Assembly (NCBI GenBank): GCA_910585265.1
Contig: CAJUCA010000020.1
Location: 1 to 50,799 of the forward strand
Reading direction: 5' to 3'
DNA length: 50,799 bases
From: an uncultured Oscillospiraceae bacterium
GTDB taxonomy: Bacteria > Bacillota > Clostridia > Oscillospirales > Oscillospiraceae
The position numbers and the translations under genes are program-made. How positions within the stretch are numbered: position 1 is the stretch's first letter; the number at the start of each line of letters is the position of its first letter. A model generated the notes under the pieces. It was given only the letters and a program-made list of their open reading frames with translations. It did not search any database and was not told where the DNA came from. Positions 1 to 7,496 of the stretch are shown piece after piece.

Positions 1-24
1 CCCCCGGATTTTTTGATCCGAGGG
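1..24 (-). terminator. Imperfect terminator-like hairpin downstream of tRNA-Leu
   Basis: Near-palindrome with CCCCCGGAT on one side and GATCCGAGGG on the other around a run of T. Read on the minus strand it lies about 60 nt past the tRNA-Leu 3' end, so it probably ends that transcript. The stem contains one mismatch and the window edge cuts off further context. Confidence 0.4.
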
Positions 25-84
25 CCGTCAAACCGTTGAAAACACTGGCTTTGCGGGCAAAATAGCATTTTCATCGTGTTAACT

Positions 85-169
85 TGGTACGGGTAGTGGG
101 CCTCGAACCCACACGGATCTCTCCACAGGAACCTAAATCCTGCGCGTCTGCCAATTCCGCCATACCCGC
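85..169 (-). tRNA. tRNA-Leu (anticodon UAG)
   Basis: The minus strand folds as a class II tRNA with a long variable arm. It starts GCGGGTATGGCGG, has D-loop AATTGGCAGA, anticodon stem CAGGA/TCCTG around loop TTTAGGT (anticodon TAG), T-arm GTGGGTTCGAGGCCCAC and an encoded 3' CCA at 85-87. The acceptor closes with a G-U pair at its end. It reads CUA leucine codons. It lies 33 bp past the stop of lysA on the same strand. Confidence 0.95.
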
Positions 170-202
170 ATCGGGGCGGCGGGTCCTCCCGCCGCCATTT
201 TC

Positions 203-1459
203 TCACCACACCAGCGTGGCGAAATAATCCTCCGGCGTCTCCGCCCGCCGCAGCAGCTCCACCGAGCCGTCCTCCCGAAGCAGCAGCTCCGCCGAGCGCA
301 GCTTGCCGTTGTAGTTATACCCCATGGAAAACCCGTGGGCCCCGGTGTCGTGAATCACCAGCACGTCGCCCGCCTCAAGTTCCGGCAGTTCCCGGTCGAT
401 GGCGAACTTATCGCTGTTCTCGCACAGCGACCCCACCACGTCGTACACATGGTCGCAGGGCGCGTCCTCCTTGCCCAACGCCGTAATATGGTGGTACGCC
501 CCATAAACAGCGGGCCGCATCAGGTTGGCGGCGCAAGCGTCCACCCCGATATACTCCTTATAAATGTGCTTTTCATGGACGGCGGTGGTCACCAGATGGC
601 CGAAGGGGGCCAGCATGAACCGCCCCAGCTCGGTGAAGATGGCCACGTTCCCCATCCCCGCCGGGACAAGGATCTCCTCATACGCGCCGCGCACGCCCCT
701 GCCGATCGCCGCGATGTCGTTGGCGGGCTGGTCCGGGCGGTAGGGCACCCCTATGCCGCCGGACAGGTTGATGAACGCCACCCGGCACCCCGTCTCCCGG
801 GCCACGTCCGCCGCGGTCTGGAACAGCAGCCGCGCCAGGGCGGGATAGTATTCGTTGGAGATGGTGTTGGAGGCCAGGAACGCGTGAATGCCGAACCGCT
901 TGGCCCCCAGCTCCTTCAGCCGGGTGAAGGCCTGGGCCAGCTGGGGCCGGGTCATGCCGTACTTGGCCTCTCCCGGCTTGTCCATCACCTGGAAGCCCTC
1001 CTCGCTCTCCCCCAGGGCGAACACCCCGCCGGGGTTGAAGCGGCAGCACACCGTCTCCGGCACCCGGCCCAGGGTGTCCCGCAGGAACGCCACGTGGGTC
1101 AGGTCGTCCAGGTTGATATAGGCCCCCAGCCTGTCCGCCAGCTCAAATTCCTCCGCCGGGGTCTCGTTGGAGGAAAACATGATCTCGCTTCCGGAAAAGC
1201 CGCACCGTTCCGCCATCATCAGCTCGGTGAGGGAGGAGCAGTCCACGCCGCAGCCCTCCTCCCGCAGGAGCTTGAGTATGCCGGGGGTGGGGGTGGCCTT
1301 CACGGCGAAATATTCCTTAAACCCCGGATTCCACGCGAAGGCGGCCTTCAACGCCCGGGCGTTCTCCCGGATGCCCCGCTCGTCATAGATGTGGAAGGGG
1401 GTGGGGTAGGTCTTTTTGATCTCCCAGGCCTGGGCCAGGGTGAGGAAGGGCTTCTTCAT
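203..1459 (-). CDS. lysA: Diaminopimelate decarboxylase (PLP-dependent, fold type III)
   Basis: Converts meso-diaminopimelate to L-lysine and CO2, the last step of lysine synthesis, in the cytoplasm. The 418-residue product has the PLP lysine in FAVKATPTPG (Lys54), the phosphate-binding glycine loop in LSGGIGVPY and the C-terminal CEN-D signature in VGSLCENSDKF that supplies active-site residues across the dimer. The frame is open further upstream, but the start at 1459 is preferred because AAGGAGAG lies 7 nt before it; the longer form would begin inside the promoter. It has its own promoter at 1503-1531. The family includes close relatives acting on other amino acids, so the substrate is assigned by overall similarity. 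Confidence 0.88.
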   Translation of the reverse strand: MKKPFLTLAQAWEIKKTYPTPFHIYDERGIRENARALKAAFAWNPGFKEYFAVKATPTPGILKLLREEGCGVDCSSLTELMMAERCGFSGSEIMFSSNETPAEEFELADRLGAYINLDDLTHVAFLRDTLGRVPETVCCRFNPGGVFALGESEEGFQVMDKPGEAKYGMTRPQLAQAFTRLKELGAKRFGIHAFLASNTISNEYYPALARLLFQTAADVARETGCRVAFINLSGGIGVPYRPDQPANDIAAIGRGVRGAYEEILVPAGMGNVAIFTELGRFMLAPFGHLVTTAVHEKHIYKEYIGVDACAANLMRPAVYGAYHHITALGKEDAPCDHVYDVVGSLCENSDKFAIDRELPELEAGDVLVIHDTGAHGFSMGYNYNGKLRSAELLLREDGSVELLRRAETPEDYFATLVW

Positions 1460-1502
1460 GATGATTTCTCTCCTTGGTGCGGTGGGGATTGGTTCAAAGG
1501 TT

Positions 1503-1531
1503 ATCATATAAAATTTTGCCCCGCTTGTCAA
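1503..1531 (-). promoter_or_regulatory. Sigma-A promoter of lysA
   Basis: On the minus strand TTGACA (1526-1531), 17-bp spacer, TATGAT (1503-1508). The -35 box overlaps the stop codon of the barstar gene, so lysA can be transcribed independently of the barnase/barstar unit. Leader of about 35 nt. Confidence 0.8.
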
Positions 1532-1806
1532 CCGCTATCCGTTCCGTCCTCCTCCAACTGGAGAAAGGGGTTCTCCGCCGCCGCGTCCTCCAGCACCCGC
1601 AGCAGCCTGCGCCCGAAGATAGTCCCCTCCATCTCCGCCCGGTGGGCCAGCACCAGCGCGGTGGGTTCCCCCGGCTCCGTCAGGCAGTCGTGGAGGGCGT
1701 CCAGGTTCCGCCCCCACCACTCCGGCAGCTCCAGCCGCCCGTCCAGGTACTCCATGGCCTGCCCCCGCCGGGTGAGGCAGGCCCCGTCCATCTCAATCCG
1801 TCTCAT
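1528..1806 (-). CDS. Barstar-family ribonuclease inhibitor (immunity protein)
   Basis: A 92-residue cytoplasmic protein of the barstar family, which binds and plugs the active site of barnase-type ribonucleases. The diagnostic segment LPEWWGRNLDALHDCLTE matches barstar's inhibitory helix; the two aspartates corresponding to barstar Asp35 and Asp39 are kept, while the usual Trp between them is His. It directly follows the barnase-like gene with a 1-bp gap. The start at 1806 is chosen because GGGGAG, inside the end of the upstream gene, lies 7 nt before it; an in-frame ATG at 1821 is possible. The adjacency strongly implies that it protects the producer from the RNase. Confidence 0.87.
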   Translation of the reverse strand: MRRIEMDGACLTRRGQAMEYLDGRLELPEWWGRNLDALHDCLTEPGEPTALVLAHRAEMEGTIFGRRLLRVLEDAAAENPFLQLEEDGTDSG

Positions 1807-1807
1807 A

Positions 1808-2395
1808 TCAAGGCTCCCCATAGAGCAGCTCGAAGCTCTCGTAGTGGTCCCCGGTGTAGTAGATCAGCCCGTCGTTGGAGAACACGATCCGCTTGGCCCC
1901 CCGGGAGGATTTCCCCACCGTGTCGATGTCGCACTCCTGGTAGGTGCGGCCCTCCTTCTCCGGCAGAAGCCCCTCGTAGTTCCCGAACCGGCTGCCGCCG
2001 ATGGCCGTTCCCTCCCCGGTGTACCGCTCTACGCTGCCGCCGGTCCAGCCCAGCTCCTGGGCCTCCCGCTTGGTGACGTAGTTGTCCGGCAGGCGGTTGT
2101 ACAGGTGCAGGTACAAGGCCACCTCGTCCTTGGTGTGGTAGAAGCCGTCCGCGTCCAGTGCCGGGGCTTCGGTGGCGGGCGGGGCTGTGGCTGGGGTGTC
2201 CTCCGGCGGGGTTTCCGACGGGGGCGCGTCCGTCTCCGGGGCGGGCGCGTGGGTTTCCGGCGGCACGGTCTGGGTGGCGGACGGCAGGAACGCCGTCTCC
2301 GCCGGGGACTGGATGGGGCCCGTCCCCAGGGCGCAGCCCGCCAGGGCCAACGCCCAGACTGCCGCCAGCAAAAAGGCATAGATCCGTTTCAGCAT
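1808..2395 (-). CDS. Lipid-anchored barnase-type guanyl-preferring ribonuclease
   Basis: A 195-residue exported protein. Residues 1-21 form a lipoprotein signal ending LALAGC (Cys21 lipidated), 22-80 a Pro/Thr/Glu-rich linker, and 81-195 a barnase domain. LPDNYVTKREAQELGW and the GRTYQE-CDI and GDHYESF segments align with Bacillus barnase. Catalytic residues are conserved: Glu154 (barnase Glu73), Arg165 and Arg169 (Arg83/Arg87), His184 (His102), and Lys109 (Lys27). Classical barnase is freely secreted; here a lipobox should tether it to the outer membrane face, which is unusual. It sits between the DUF4317 gene (12-bp gap) and the barstar gene. AAGGAGGG lies ahead of the ATG. Likely role: extracellular RNase, nutritional or antagonistic. 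Confidence 0.9.
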   Translation of the reverse strand: MLKRIYAFLLAAVWALALAGCALGTGPIQSPAETAFLPSATQTVPPETHAPAPETDAPPSETPPEDTPATAPPATEAPALDADGFYHTKDEVALYLHLYNRLPDNYVTKREAQELGWTGGSVERYTGEGTAIGGSRFGNYEGLLPEKEGRTYQECDIDTVGKSSRGAKRIVFSNDGLIYYTGDHYESFELLYGEP

Positions 2396-2407
2396 GGATA
2401 TCCCTCC

Positions 2408-3562
2408 TTACGCCTGGGCGGCGGGTTCGGCCTCCAGCTCCACCGGAAGGCCGTTTACCTCCACCCCGTCCCCGGCGGGTATGAGCAGGTAAGTGCGCCC
2501 CTCCAGCACCCGGGACTCCACCTGCCCGCTCAGCTCGGGCTTCACGGTGATGGTGATCTCCCCGGCCTTGATCTGGAAGCGTCTGCTGTCGATCAGGTTG
2601 GCCGGGTCCACCGCCGCCTCCTGGCCCAGACGCTGGCCGCAGTAGTCCTGGAAGGCGGACACCCGCTCCTCCTCAATGCCGCACTCCCGGAGCATCCCGC
2701 CCACGTCCCGGGCCGTCACCGTCAGCGGCTCCGGGTCCTTGCTCTCCTTGTGCAGCTCGATCCGCTCCCGGAGCTGTTCGTGGACGGCCTGTACCAGCTC
2801 CATGCTGCACTCCGCGCCCAGGGCGTCGGTGAGGGCGGTCTCAAAGGCCTCCCGCTGCTCCGGGGCGGACAGGGGCGGCTCCGTCCCGAACACCCCGCTG
2901 ATGAGCTCCCCGTGGAGCAGCTCCGGCTTGCGCACGTAGTACAGCGCGTTGTAGAGGTTGGGGGCGCGGTCGTCAAAGGCGGGCCACAGGAAGCCCACCT
3001 CCGGCGGGGAGGCCAGCCGTCCGGCGGTTTTCACGTGGAAGGCGTTTTCATTGGGCACGTAGCCCAGCCCCGGCTTCCCCTCCCGCATGGGGCAGACGGC
3101 GCACAGCAGATAGGAGTACACCGTGTCGGAGGAGTCGTCCAGCACCTCGTCGTTCCTGGTGCGGAAGGGCACGTCATAGCTCTCCTGGGCCAGCAGGATG
3201 AGGTAGCTGTCCTCCCCCAGCTCCAGGCTTTGGATCACCGTCTCGTAAAACTCCCGGCGGGCGGCGGCGTCCTTCAGCTTGGCGTCCCGGAGGGCCAGGA
3301 GCCGCTTCAGCTCCTCGCTCTCCGCCACCTGCCGGGTGGAGAAGGCCACGTCCACCAGGTTGCGGCCCAGCCCGCCGGACAGGGCCTTTCGCAGCAGGGC
3401 CAGGCAGCTTTCCACATCGTCCTCGTTCAGCAGGGACAGGGGCTGGTCCACCTCCGCGATGATCTCCTTCAGCGGGCTGACATAGCAGCCGTACACGTGG
3501 CTGAAATTGTTCTTTCCCGGGCGGAGCCGCCGGCGCAGCTCGCCCACTTCTTTTTGGTTCAT
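2408..3562 (-). CDS. DUF4317 family protein
   Basis: A 384-residue protein of the DUF4317 family, found widely in Clostridia and of unknown function. The N-terminus (MNQKEVGELRRRLRPGKNN, then YGCYVS) and the LRKALSGGLGRNLVDV segment are typical. No signal peptide or membrane span is visible, so it is likely cytoplasmic. Start at 3562 follows GAGGG at 7 nt; an in-frame ATG 21 nt upstream lacks a better site. It is the first gene of a unit with barnase and barstar (12-bp and 1-bp gaps), so the three are probably co-transcribed. Whether DUF4317 has any role with the RNase is unknown. Confidence 0.85.
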   Translation of the reverse strand: MNQKEVGELRRRLRPGKNNFSHVYGCYVSPLKEIIAEVDQPLSLLNEDDVESCLALLRKALSGGLGRNLVDVAFSTRQVAESEELKRLLALRDAKLKDAAARREFYETVIQSLELGEDSYLILLAQESYDVPFRTRNDEVLDDSSDTVYSYLLCAVCPMREGKPGLGYVPNENAFHVKTAGRLASPPEVGFLWPAFDDRAPNLYNALYYVRKPELLHGELISGVFGTEPPLSAPEQREAFETALTDALGAECSMELVQAVHEQLRERIELHKESKDPEPLTVTARDVGGMLRECGIEEERVSAFQDYCGQRLGQEAAVDPANLIDSRRFQIKAGEITITVKPELSGQVESRVLEGRTYLLIPAGDGVEVNGLPVELEAEPAAQA

Positions 3563-3583
3563 GGTATTCCCTCGCTTGTCCAA

Positions 3584-3664
3584 GAGCCTGTATTCGCGGC
3601 CTGAGACGCCGTCCGGCGGGGAAATCCCCCTCCGTCCGGCATACCCGGCCGCGAATACAGGCTC
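3584..3664. repeat. 81-bp near-perfect palindrome with 18-bp perfect inverted ends
   Basis: Ends GAGCCTGTATTCGCGGCC (3584-3601) and its exact complement (3647-3664) enclose a second, imperfect inverted repeat (GCCGTCCGGCGGGG against CCCCCTCCGTCCGGC). The terminal GAGCCTGT matches the ends of the larger palindrome at 12456-12616. It lies between glgA and the DUF4317 gene. It may be a miniature repeat element that also acts as a terminator. No clear target duplication flanks it. Confidence 0.6.
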
Positions 3665-3674
3665 TGTAGTTCCG

Positions 3675-3704
3675 CCCCGCCGCCCGTGAACGGGGACGGC
3701 GGGG
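3675..3704 (-). terminator. GC-rich hairpin after glgA
   Basis: CCCCGCC / GGCGGGG outer stem with an inner CCCG-tgaa-CGGG stem, 24 nt past the glgA stop. There is no real U tract on the minus strand, so termination efficiency is uncertain. Confidence 0.4.
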
Positions 3705-3727
3705 CTGTGCCTGCGTCAGATCTGCCG

Positions 3728-5566
3728 TTACCAGGTCAGCTCCAGATACAGATCCTTATACTGCTTGGCGGAGCTTTCCCAGGAGACGTCCTTGTCCATG
3801 TCCCGCCGCACCATGTCGTCCCAGCACGCCCGGGCCTCGAAGTAGAGCGTCTTGGCCCGGTTGATGGCGTCCAGCAGCAGTCCGGCGTCATAGCGGTCAA
3901 AGGTAAAGCCGTTTCCGGCATTGGTATACATATTGTAGGGCTCCACCGTGTCCTTCAGCCCTCCGGTCTCCCGGACGATGGGCACCGTGCCGTAGCGCAT
4001 GGCGATGAGCTGGGTCAGCCCGCAGGGCTCGAACCGGGAGGGCACCAGCAGGGCGTCCGCGCCCGCGTAGATCCGGTGGGCCCGGGTCTCGTCGTACATG
4101 ATGCTGGAGCACACGTTTCCCCTGTACGCGTCCTCATAGTAGCGGAAGGAGTCCTCATACACCCGGTCCCCGGTGCCCAGCACCACCACCTGGGTGTGCT
4201 CGTCCATCACATGGGGGAGGATGGCGTTGAGCAGATCCAGGCCCTTCTGATCCGTCAGCCGGGAGATCAGCCCGATCACAAATTTGTGGTCGTCCTGCTC
4301 CAGCCCCAGCTCCTCCTGGAGCTGCCGCTTGTTCTCCTTCTTCCGCTTCAGGACGCTGGCGGCGTCATAATTCGCGTGCAGCCGCTCGTCGGTGGCGGGG
4401 TTCCAGATGTCGCAGTCGATGCCGTTCACAATGCCCCGCAGCTTGCCGGAGTGGTAGCGCAGGTGGGCGTCCAGCGTCTCGCCGTAGTAGGGGCTTTGGA
4501 TCTCTCCCGCATAGGTCTGGCTCACGGTGGTGATGCTGTTGGAGTAGGTCAGGCCGCCCTTGAGCATATTGGCGTCCCGGTAGCCCGTCTTGAGGGCGTC
4601 CTTGTTAAAGACGTAATCCGGCAGGCCGGACCAGTAGCGGACGGTGGGGATGTCGTAGATCCCTTGGAACCGCAGATTGTGGATCGTCAGGATGGTTTTG
4701 GCGGTGGTGAGCTTGGTATTGGCGAACTGGGTGCGCAGGTACACGGGGACCAGCGCGGCCTGCCAGTCGTGGCAGTGGATGATGTCGGGCGTCCAGTCCA
4801 TGTAATTCAACGCCGCCAGGGCCGCCTTGGCGAAGTAGCAGTATTTGGGGATATCATCGACAAGGTTGGTGTAGGGATTGCCGCTGCTGAAAAACTCCTC
4901 GTTGTCGATGAAGTCATAGACCACGCCGTCCCAGACGTACTCCATGATGCCCACGTAGAAGGAGCGGCCGTCGGCGCACAGATCCATGTCGAAGGAGCCA
5001 CGGAACACCATCTTCTCCTGGTACTCCCACGGAATGCACTTGTACCGGGGAAGCATGACCTTCACATCACAGTTCTGCTTCACCAGCTCCTTGGGGAGGG
5101 CGTACATCACGTCGCCCAGCCCTCCGGTCTTGACAAAGGGGTAGCACTCCGAGCCGATGAACACGACGCTCCTTCTGGGGGTGGCGGGGAACTCCTCCGG
5201 CACGGCGGCCTCCGCAGGCTCCGCCGCCGGGGTTTGTTCCTGGACCGGCTCCGCGGCCTCCGCCTTCGGGGCTTCCTCCTTGACTGCCTCTACAGGCTCC
5301 GCCGCTTTTTTAACGGGCTTCTTTTTCTCGGCCTTCTCCGCCTTCGCCTTCGGAGCGGCCTTTTTGGCGCGGGGCGCGGGCTTCGCCTTGGGCGGCGTTT
5401 CCTTGGCCGTTTCTGCGGGGATCGCCTCGGGGAGGGCCGCTTCGAGCGGGGTTCCGGTTCCGTCCGCCTTGGGCGGTTCCGTGGCCTTGGCTTTGCGGCC
5501 TGCCGCGGCGGTCCTGGCTGGAGCCTTCTTTTTGGCGGCGGTCTTGTCGTCGTTCTTCTTGGTCAT
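3728..5566 (-). CDS. glgA: Glycogen synthase (GT5) with a Lys/Ala/Pro-rich N-terminal extension
   Basis: Transfers glucose from ADP-glucose to glycogen. The 612-residue product is well above the usual length of about 480. Residues 1-130 are a low-complexity, highly charged tail of Lys/Ala/Pro/Glu repeats resembling histone H1 tails. The GT5 catalytic part starts near 132 with the ADP-glucose loop KTGGLGDVMYALP (146-158). The C-terminal GT-B half holds GLISRLTDQKGL and SRFEPCGLTQLIAMRYG with the catalytic Glu pair region. No other glycogen genes lie nearby. Start at 5566 follows GGGGGT. The tail may be a disordered linker or glycogen- or partner-binding region; that is inference. Confidence 0.92.
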   Translation of the reverse strand: MTKKNDDKTAAKKKAPARTAAAGRKAKATEPPKADGTGTPLEAALPEAIPAETAKETPPKAKPAPRAKKAAPKAKAEKAEKKKPVKKAAEPVEAVKEEAPKAEAAEPVQEQTPAAEPAEAAVPEEFPATPRRSVVFIGSECYPFVKTGGLGDVMYALPKELVKQNCDVKVMLPRYKCIPWEYQEKMVFRGSFDMDLCADGRSFYVGIMEYVWDGVVYDFIDNEEFFSSGNPYTNLVDDIPKYCYFAKAALAALNYMDWTPDIIHCHDWQAALVPVYLRTQFANTKLTTAKTILTIHNLRFQGIYDIPTVRYWSGLPDYVFNKDALKTGYRDANMLKGGLTYSNSITTVSQTYAGEIQSPYYGETLDAHLRYHSGKLRGIVNGIDCDIWNPATDERLHANYDAASVLKRKKENKRQLQEELGLEQDDHKFVIGLISRLTDQKGLDLLNAILPHVMDEHTQVVVLGTGDRVYEDSFRYYEDAYRGNVCSSIMYDETRAHRIYAGADALLVPSRFEPCGLTQLIAMRYGTVPIVRETGGLKDTVEPYNMYTNAGNGFTFDRYDAGLLLDAINRAKTLYFEARACWDDMVRRDMDKDVSWESSAKQYKDLYLELTW

Positions 5567-5739
5567 GTTTATAATACCCCCAATTAGTCAGTTGTGGTAA
5601 TTGTATCCGCGATATAGGCGGGATCGGAGGGCCTTGACAGCCCCCTGATGCCATAAACCTATTCTATCATAAAGAAAACGCCGGGGCAAGATGGAATGAT
5701 GGCGCGCCGGACAGATTGGGGAAATTGGCAGGAAGGGAC

Positions 5740-5768
5740 TTCCAAAAGCGCGGGATTTCTGATAAAAT
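5740..5768 (+). promoter_or_regulatory. Probable promoter of the aldehyde dehydrogenase gene
   Basis: TTCCAA (5740-5745), 17-bp spacer, TAAAAT (5763-5768) preceded by TGA, an extended -10. The -35 box is weak. It lies 48 bp upstream of the start codon. Confidence 0.45.
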
Positions 5769-5815
5769 ACTGCCATCGGCCCTGCCGCCGCAGTCCTGAA
5801 GGGAGCTGAAACGAG

Positions 5816-7189
5816 ATGAACATCCACGAGACAGTCCAGGCCCAGCGGGCATATTTCAACACCAGAGCCACCCTGCCGGTGTCCTTCCGGCTGGAGATGC
5901 TCCGCAAGCTGCGGGACGCGGTGGACCGCCGGGAGCGGGACCTGGCGGACGCCCTGTCCGCCGACCTGGGAAAGAGCGCGTACGAGAGCTTTATGTGCGA
6001 GATCGGGCTGGCCCGCACCGAGATCACCTATATGCTCCGGCACACCCGCCGCCTGGCGGGGGAGCGTACCGTCCGCACCCCGCTGGCCCAGTTTGCCGCC
6101 CGGAGCTTCCGGAAGCACTCGCCCTACGGCAATACCCTGATCATGAGCCCCTGGAACTACCCGGTTCTGCTGACCCTGGATCCCCTGGCGGACACCATCG
6201 CGGCGGGGAACACCGCCGTAGTCAAGCCCAGCGCGTATGCCCCCGCCGCCAGCGCGCTGCTGGCGGAGATCATCGGGGACTGCTTCCCCGCCGAGTACGT
6301 GGCCGCCGTCACCGGGGGGCGGCGGGAAAACGCCGCCCTGCTGGAGGAGAAGTTCGACTTCATCTTCTTCACCGGGAGCCAGGAGGTGGGGAAGGAGGTG
6401 CTGCGCCGGGCGGCGGAGCACCTGACCCCGGCGGTGCTGGAGCTGGGCGGCAAAAGCCCCTGCATTGTGGACGAGACCGCCAGACTGCCCCTGGCGGCCC
6501 GGCGGATCGTGTTCGGCAAATACCTGAACTGCGGGCAGACCTGCGTGGCCCCGGACTATATCCTGTGCCACAGCAGCGTCAAGGACAGGCTGGTGGACGC
6601 CCTGCGGAGGGAGATCCGGCGGCAGTACGGGGCGGAGCCGCTGAACAACCCAAACTACGGCAGAATTGTCAGCGAAAAGCATTTCCGGCGTCTGCTGGGC
6701 CTCATCGACCCGGACAAGGTTGCGGCGGGGGGCCAGTCCCGCCCGGAAACCCTGCAAATCGCCCCCACCATCCTGGAGCGCGTCGCCGGGGACGATCCCG
6801 TGATGCAGGAGGAGATCTTCGGCCCGATCCTGCCCGTGCTCACCTACGACCGCTTTGAGGATCTGTACGCCGCCCTGGCGGACAGGGCCAAGCCCCTGGC
6901 CCTGTACCTGTTCTCCCAGGACCGGGCCCGGGTCCGGGAGGCCATGTCCCGGTTCCGCTTCGGCGGCGGGTGCGTGAACGATGTGGTGATCCACCTGGCC
7001 TCCAGCGAGCTGGGCTTTGGCGGGGTAGGGGAGAGCGGCATGGGGGCCTACCACGGCAGGGCGGGCTTCGAGGCGTTCTCCCACACCAAGAGCATCGTGG
7101 ACAAAAAGACCTGGGTGGATCTTCCCATGCGCTACCAGCCCTATCAGGAGGGGCGGTATGGTAAGCTGGTGCGCCTGTTTCTGCGGTAA
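5816..7189 (+). CDS. NAD(P)-dependent aldehyde dehydrogenase (class 3-like)
   Basis: A 457-residue aldehyde dehydrogenase that oxidises aldehydes to acids through a thiohemiacetal. Catalytic Glu209 lies in LELGGKSPCIV, nucleophile Cys243 in NCGQTCVAPDY, and the substrate-channel Asn in SPWNYPV. The length and the FYNKLGK-type C-terminus (here a YQEGRYGKLVRLFLR tail) fit the short class 3/YwdH group, which act on medium and long aliphatic or aromatic aldehydes. No membrane anchor is evident. GGGAG lies 10 nt before the ATG. It is a single gene divergent from glgA, with the mgl operon downstream but separately promoted. The true substrate cannot be read from sequence. Confidence 0.88.
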   Translation: MNIHETVQAQRAYFNTRATLPVSFRLEMLRKLRDAVDRRERDLADALSADLGKSAYESFMCEIGLARTEITYMLRHTRRLAGERTVRTPLAQFAARSFRKHSPYGNTLIMSPWNYPVLLTLDPLADTIAAGNTAVVKPSAYAPAASALLAEIIGDCFPAEYVAAVTGGRRENAALLEEKFDFIFFTGSQEVGKEVLRRAAEHLTPAVLELGGKSPCIVDETARLPLAARRIVFGKYLNCGQTCVAPDYILCHSSVKDRLVDALRREIRRQYGAEPLNNPNYGRIVSEKHFRRLLGLIDPDKVAAGGQSRPETLQIAPTILERVAGDDPVMQEEIFGPILPVLTYDRFEDLYAALADRAKPLALYLFSQDRARVREAMSRFRFGGGCVNDVVIHLASSELGFGGVGESGMGAYHGRAGFEAFSHTKSIVDKKTWVDLPMRYQPYQEGRYGKLVRLFLR

Positions 7190-7328
7190 AACGGGCGGCG
7201 TTTTTCCTCTGCGTGTTTCCGTCTGAATCGGCAAGATAATTTTGGCGAAATTCACAACTGCGAGCCGGAGCTTTTGTCTAAAATGATGAACTGGATGAAA
7301 AATTAACCAATAAATAGTGAAATTCCCC

Positions 7329-7357
7329 TTGCTTTTTTCCGCGTTTTCCTTTAAGAT
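7329..7357 (+). promoter_or_regulatory. Sigma-A promoter of the mgl operon
   Basis: TTGCTT (7329-7334), 17-bp spacer, TAAGAT (7352-7357). The predicted start near 7364 gives a leader of about 130 nt containing the strong hairpins at 7385-7432. Confidence 0.7.
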
Positions 7358-7384
7358 TAGACGCAGATGAAATGGAATGCTTTT

Positions 7385-7432
7385 ACAGAAGGGACGCGCG
7401 TCCCTTCTGTTCCCCGGCTCCCGCCGGGGAAC
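7385..7432 (+). promoter_or_regulatory. Tandem hairpins in the mglB 5' leader
   Basis: A 26-bp perfect palindrome (7385-7410, centred on GACGCGCGTC) is followed at once by a second stem, GTTCCCCGG (7409-7417) with CCGGGGAAC (7424-7432). They begin about 20 nt past the predicted transcription start and end 52 nt before the ribosome binding site. They may stabilise the abundant mglB mRNA, or the palindrome may be an operator. Confidence 0.55.
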
Positions 7433-7496
7433 AGAACAGGATGCCGTACCTCAGGGAACATTCCAGCTTTCATCAATATGGAAAAGGAGAATCGTT

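Noticed and set aside
335..3604. Plus-strand open frame of 1089 codons opposite lysA, barstar, barnase and the DUF4317 gene
   Set aside because: Product is Gly/Pro/Arg/Gln/His-rich with no family motif; it is the antisense shadow of GC-rich genes with clear motifs.
5588..7255. Minus-strand open frame opposite the aldehyde dehydrogenase
   Set aside because: Compositionally a shadow; the plus strand has the catalytic Cys/Glu motifs and a ribosome site.
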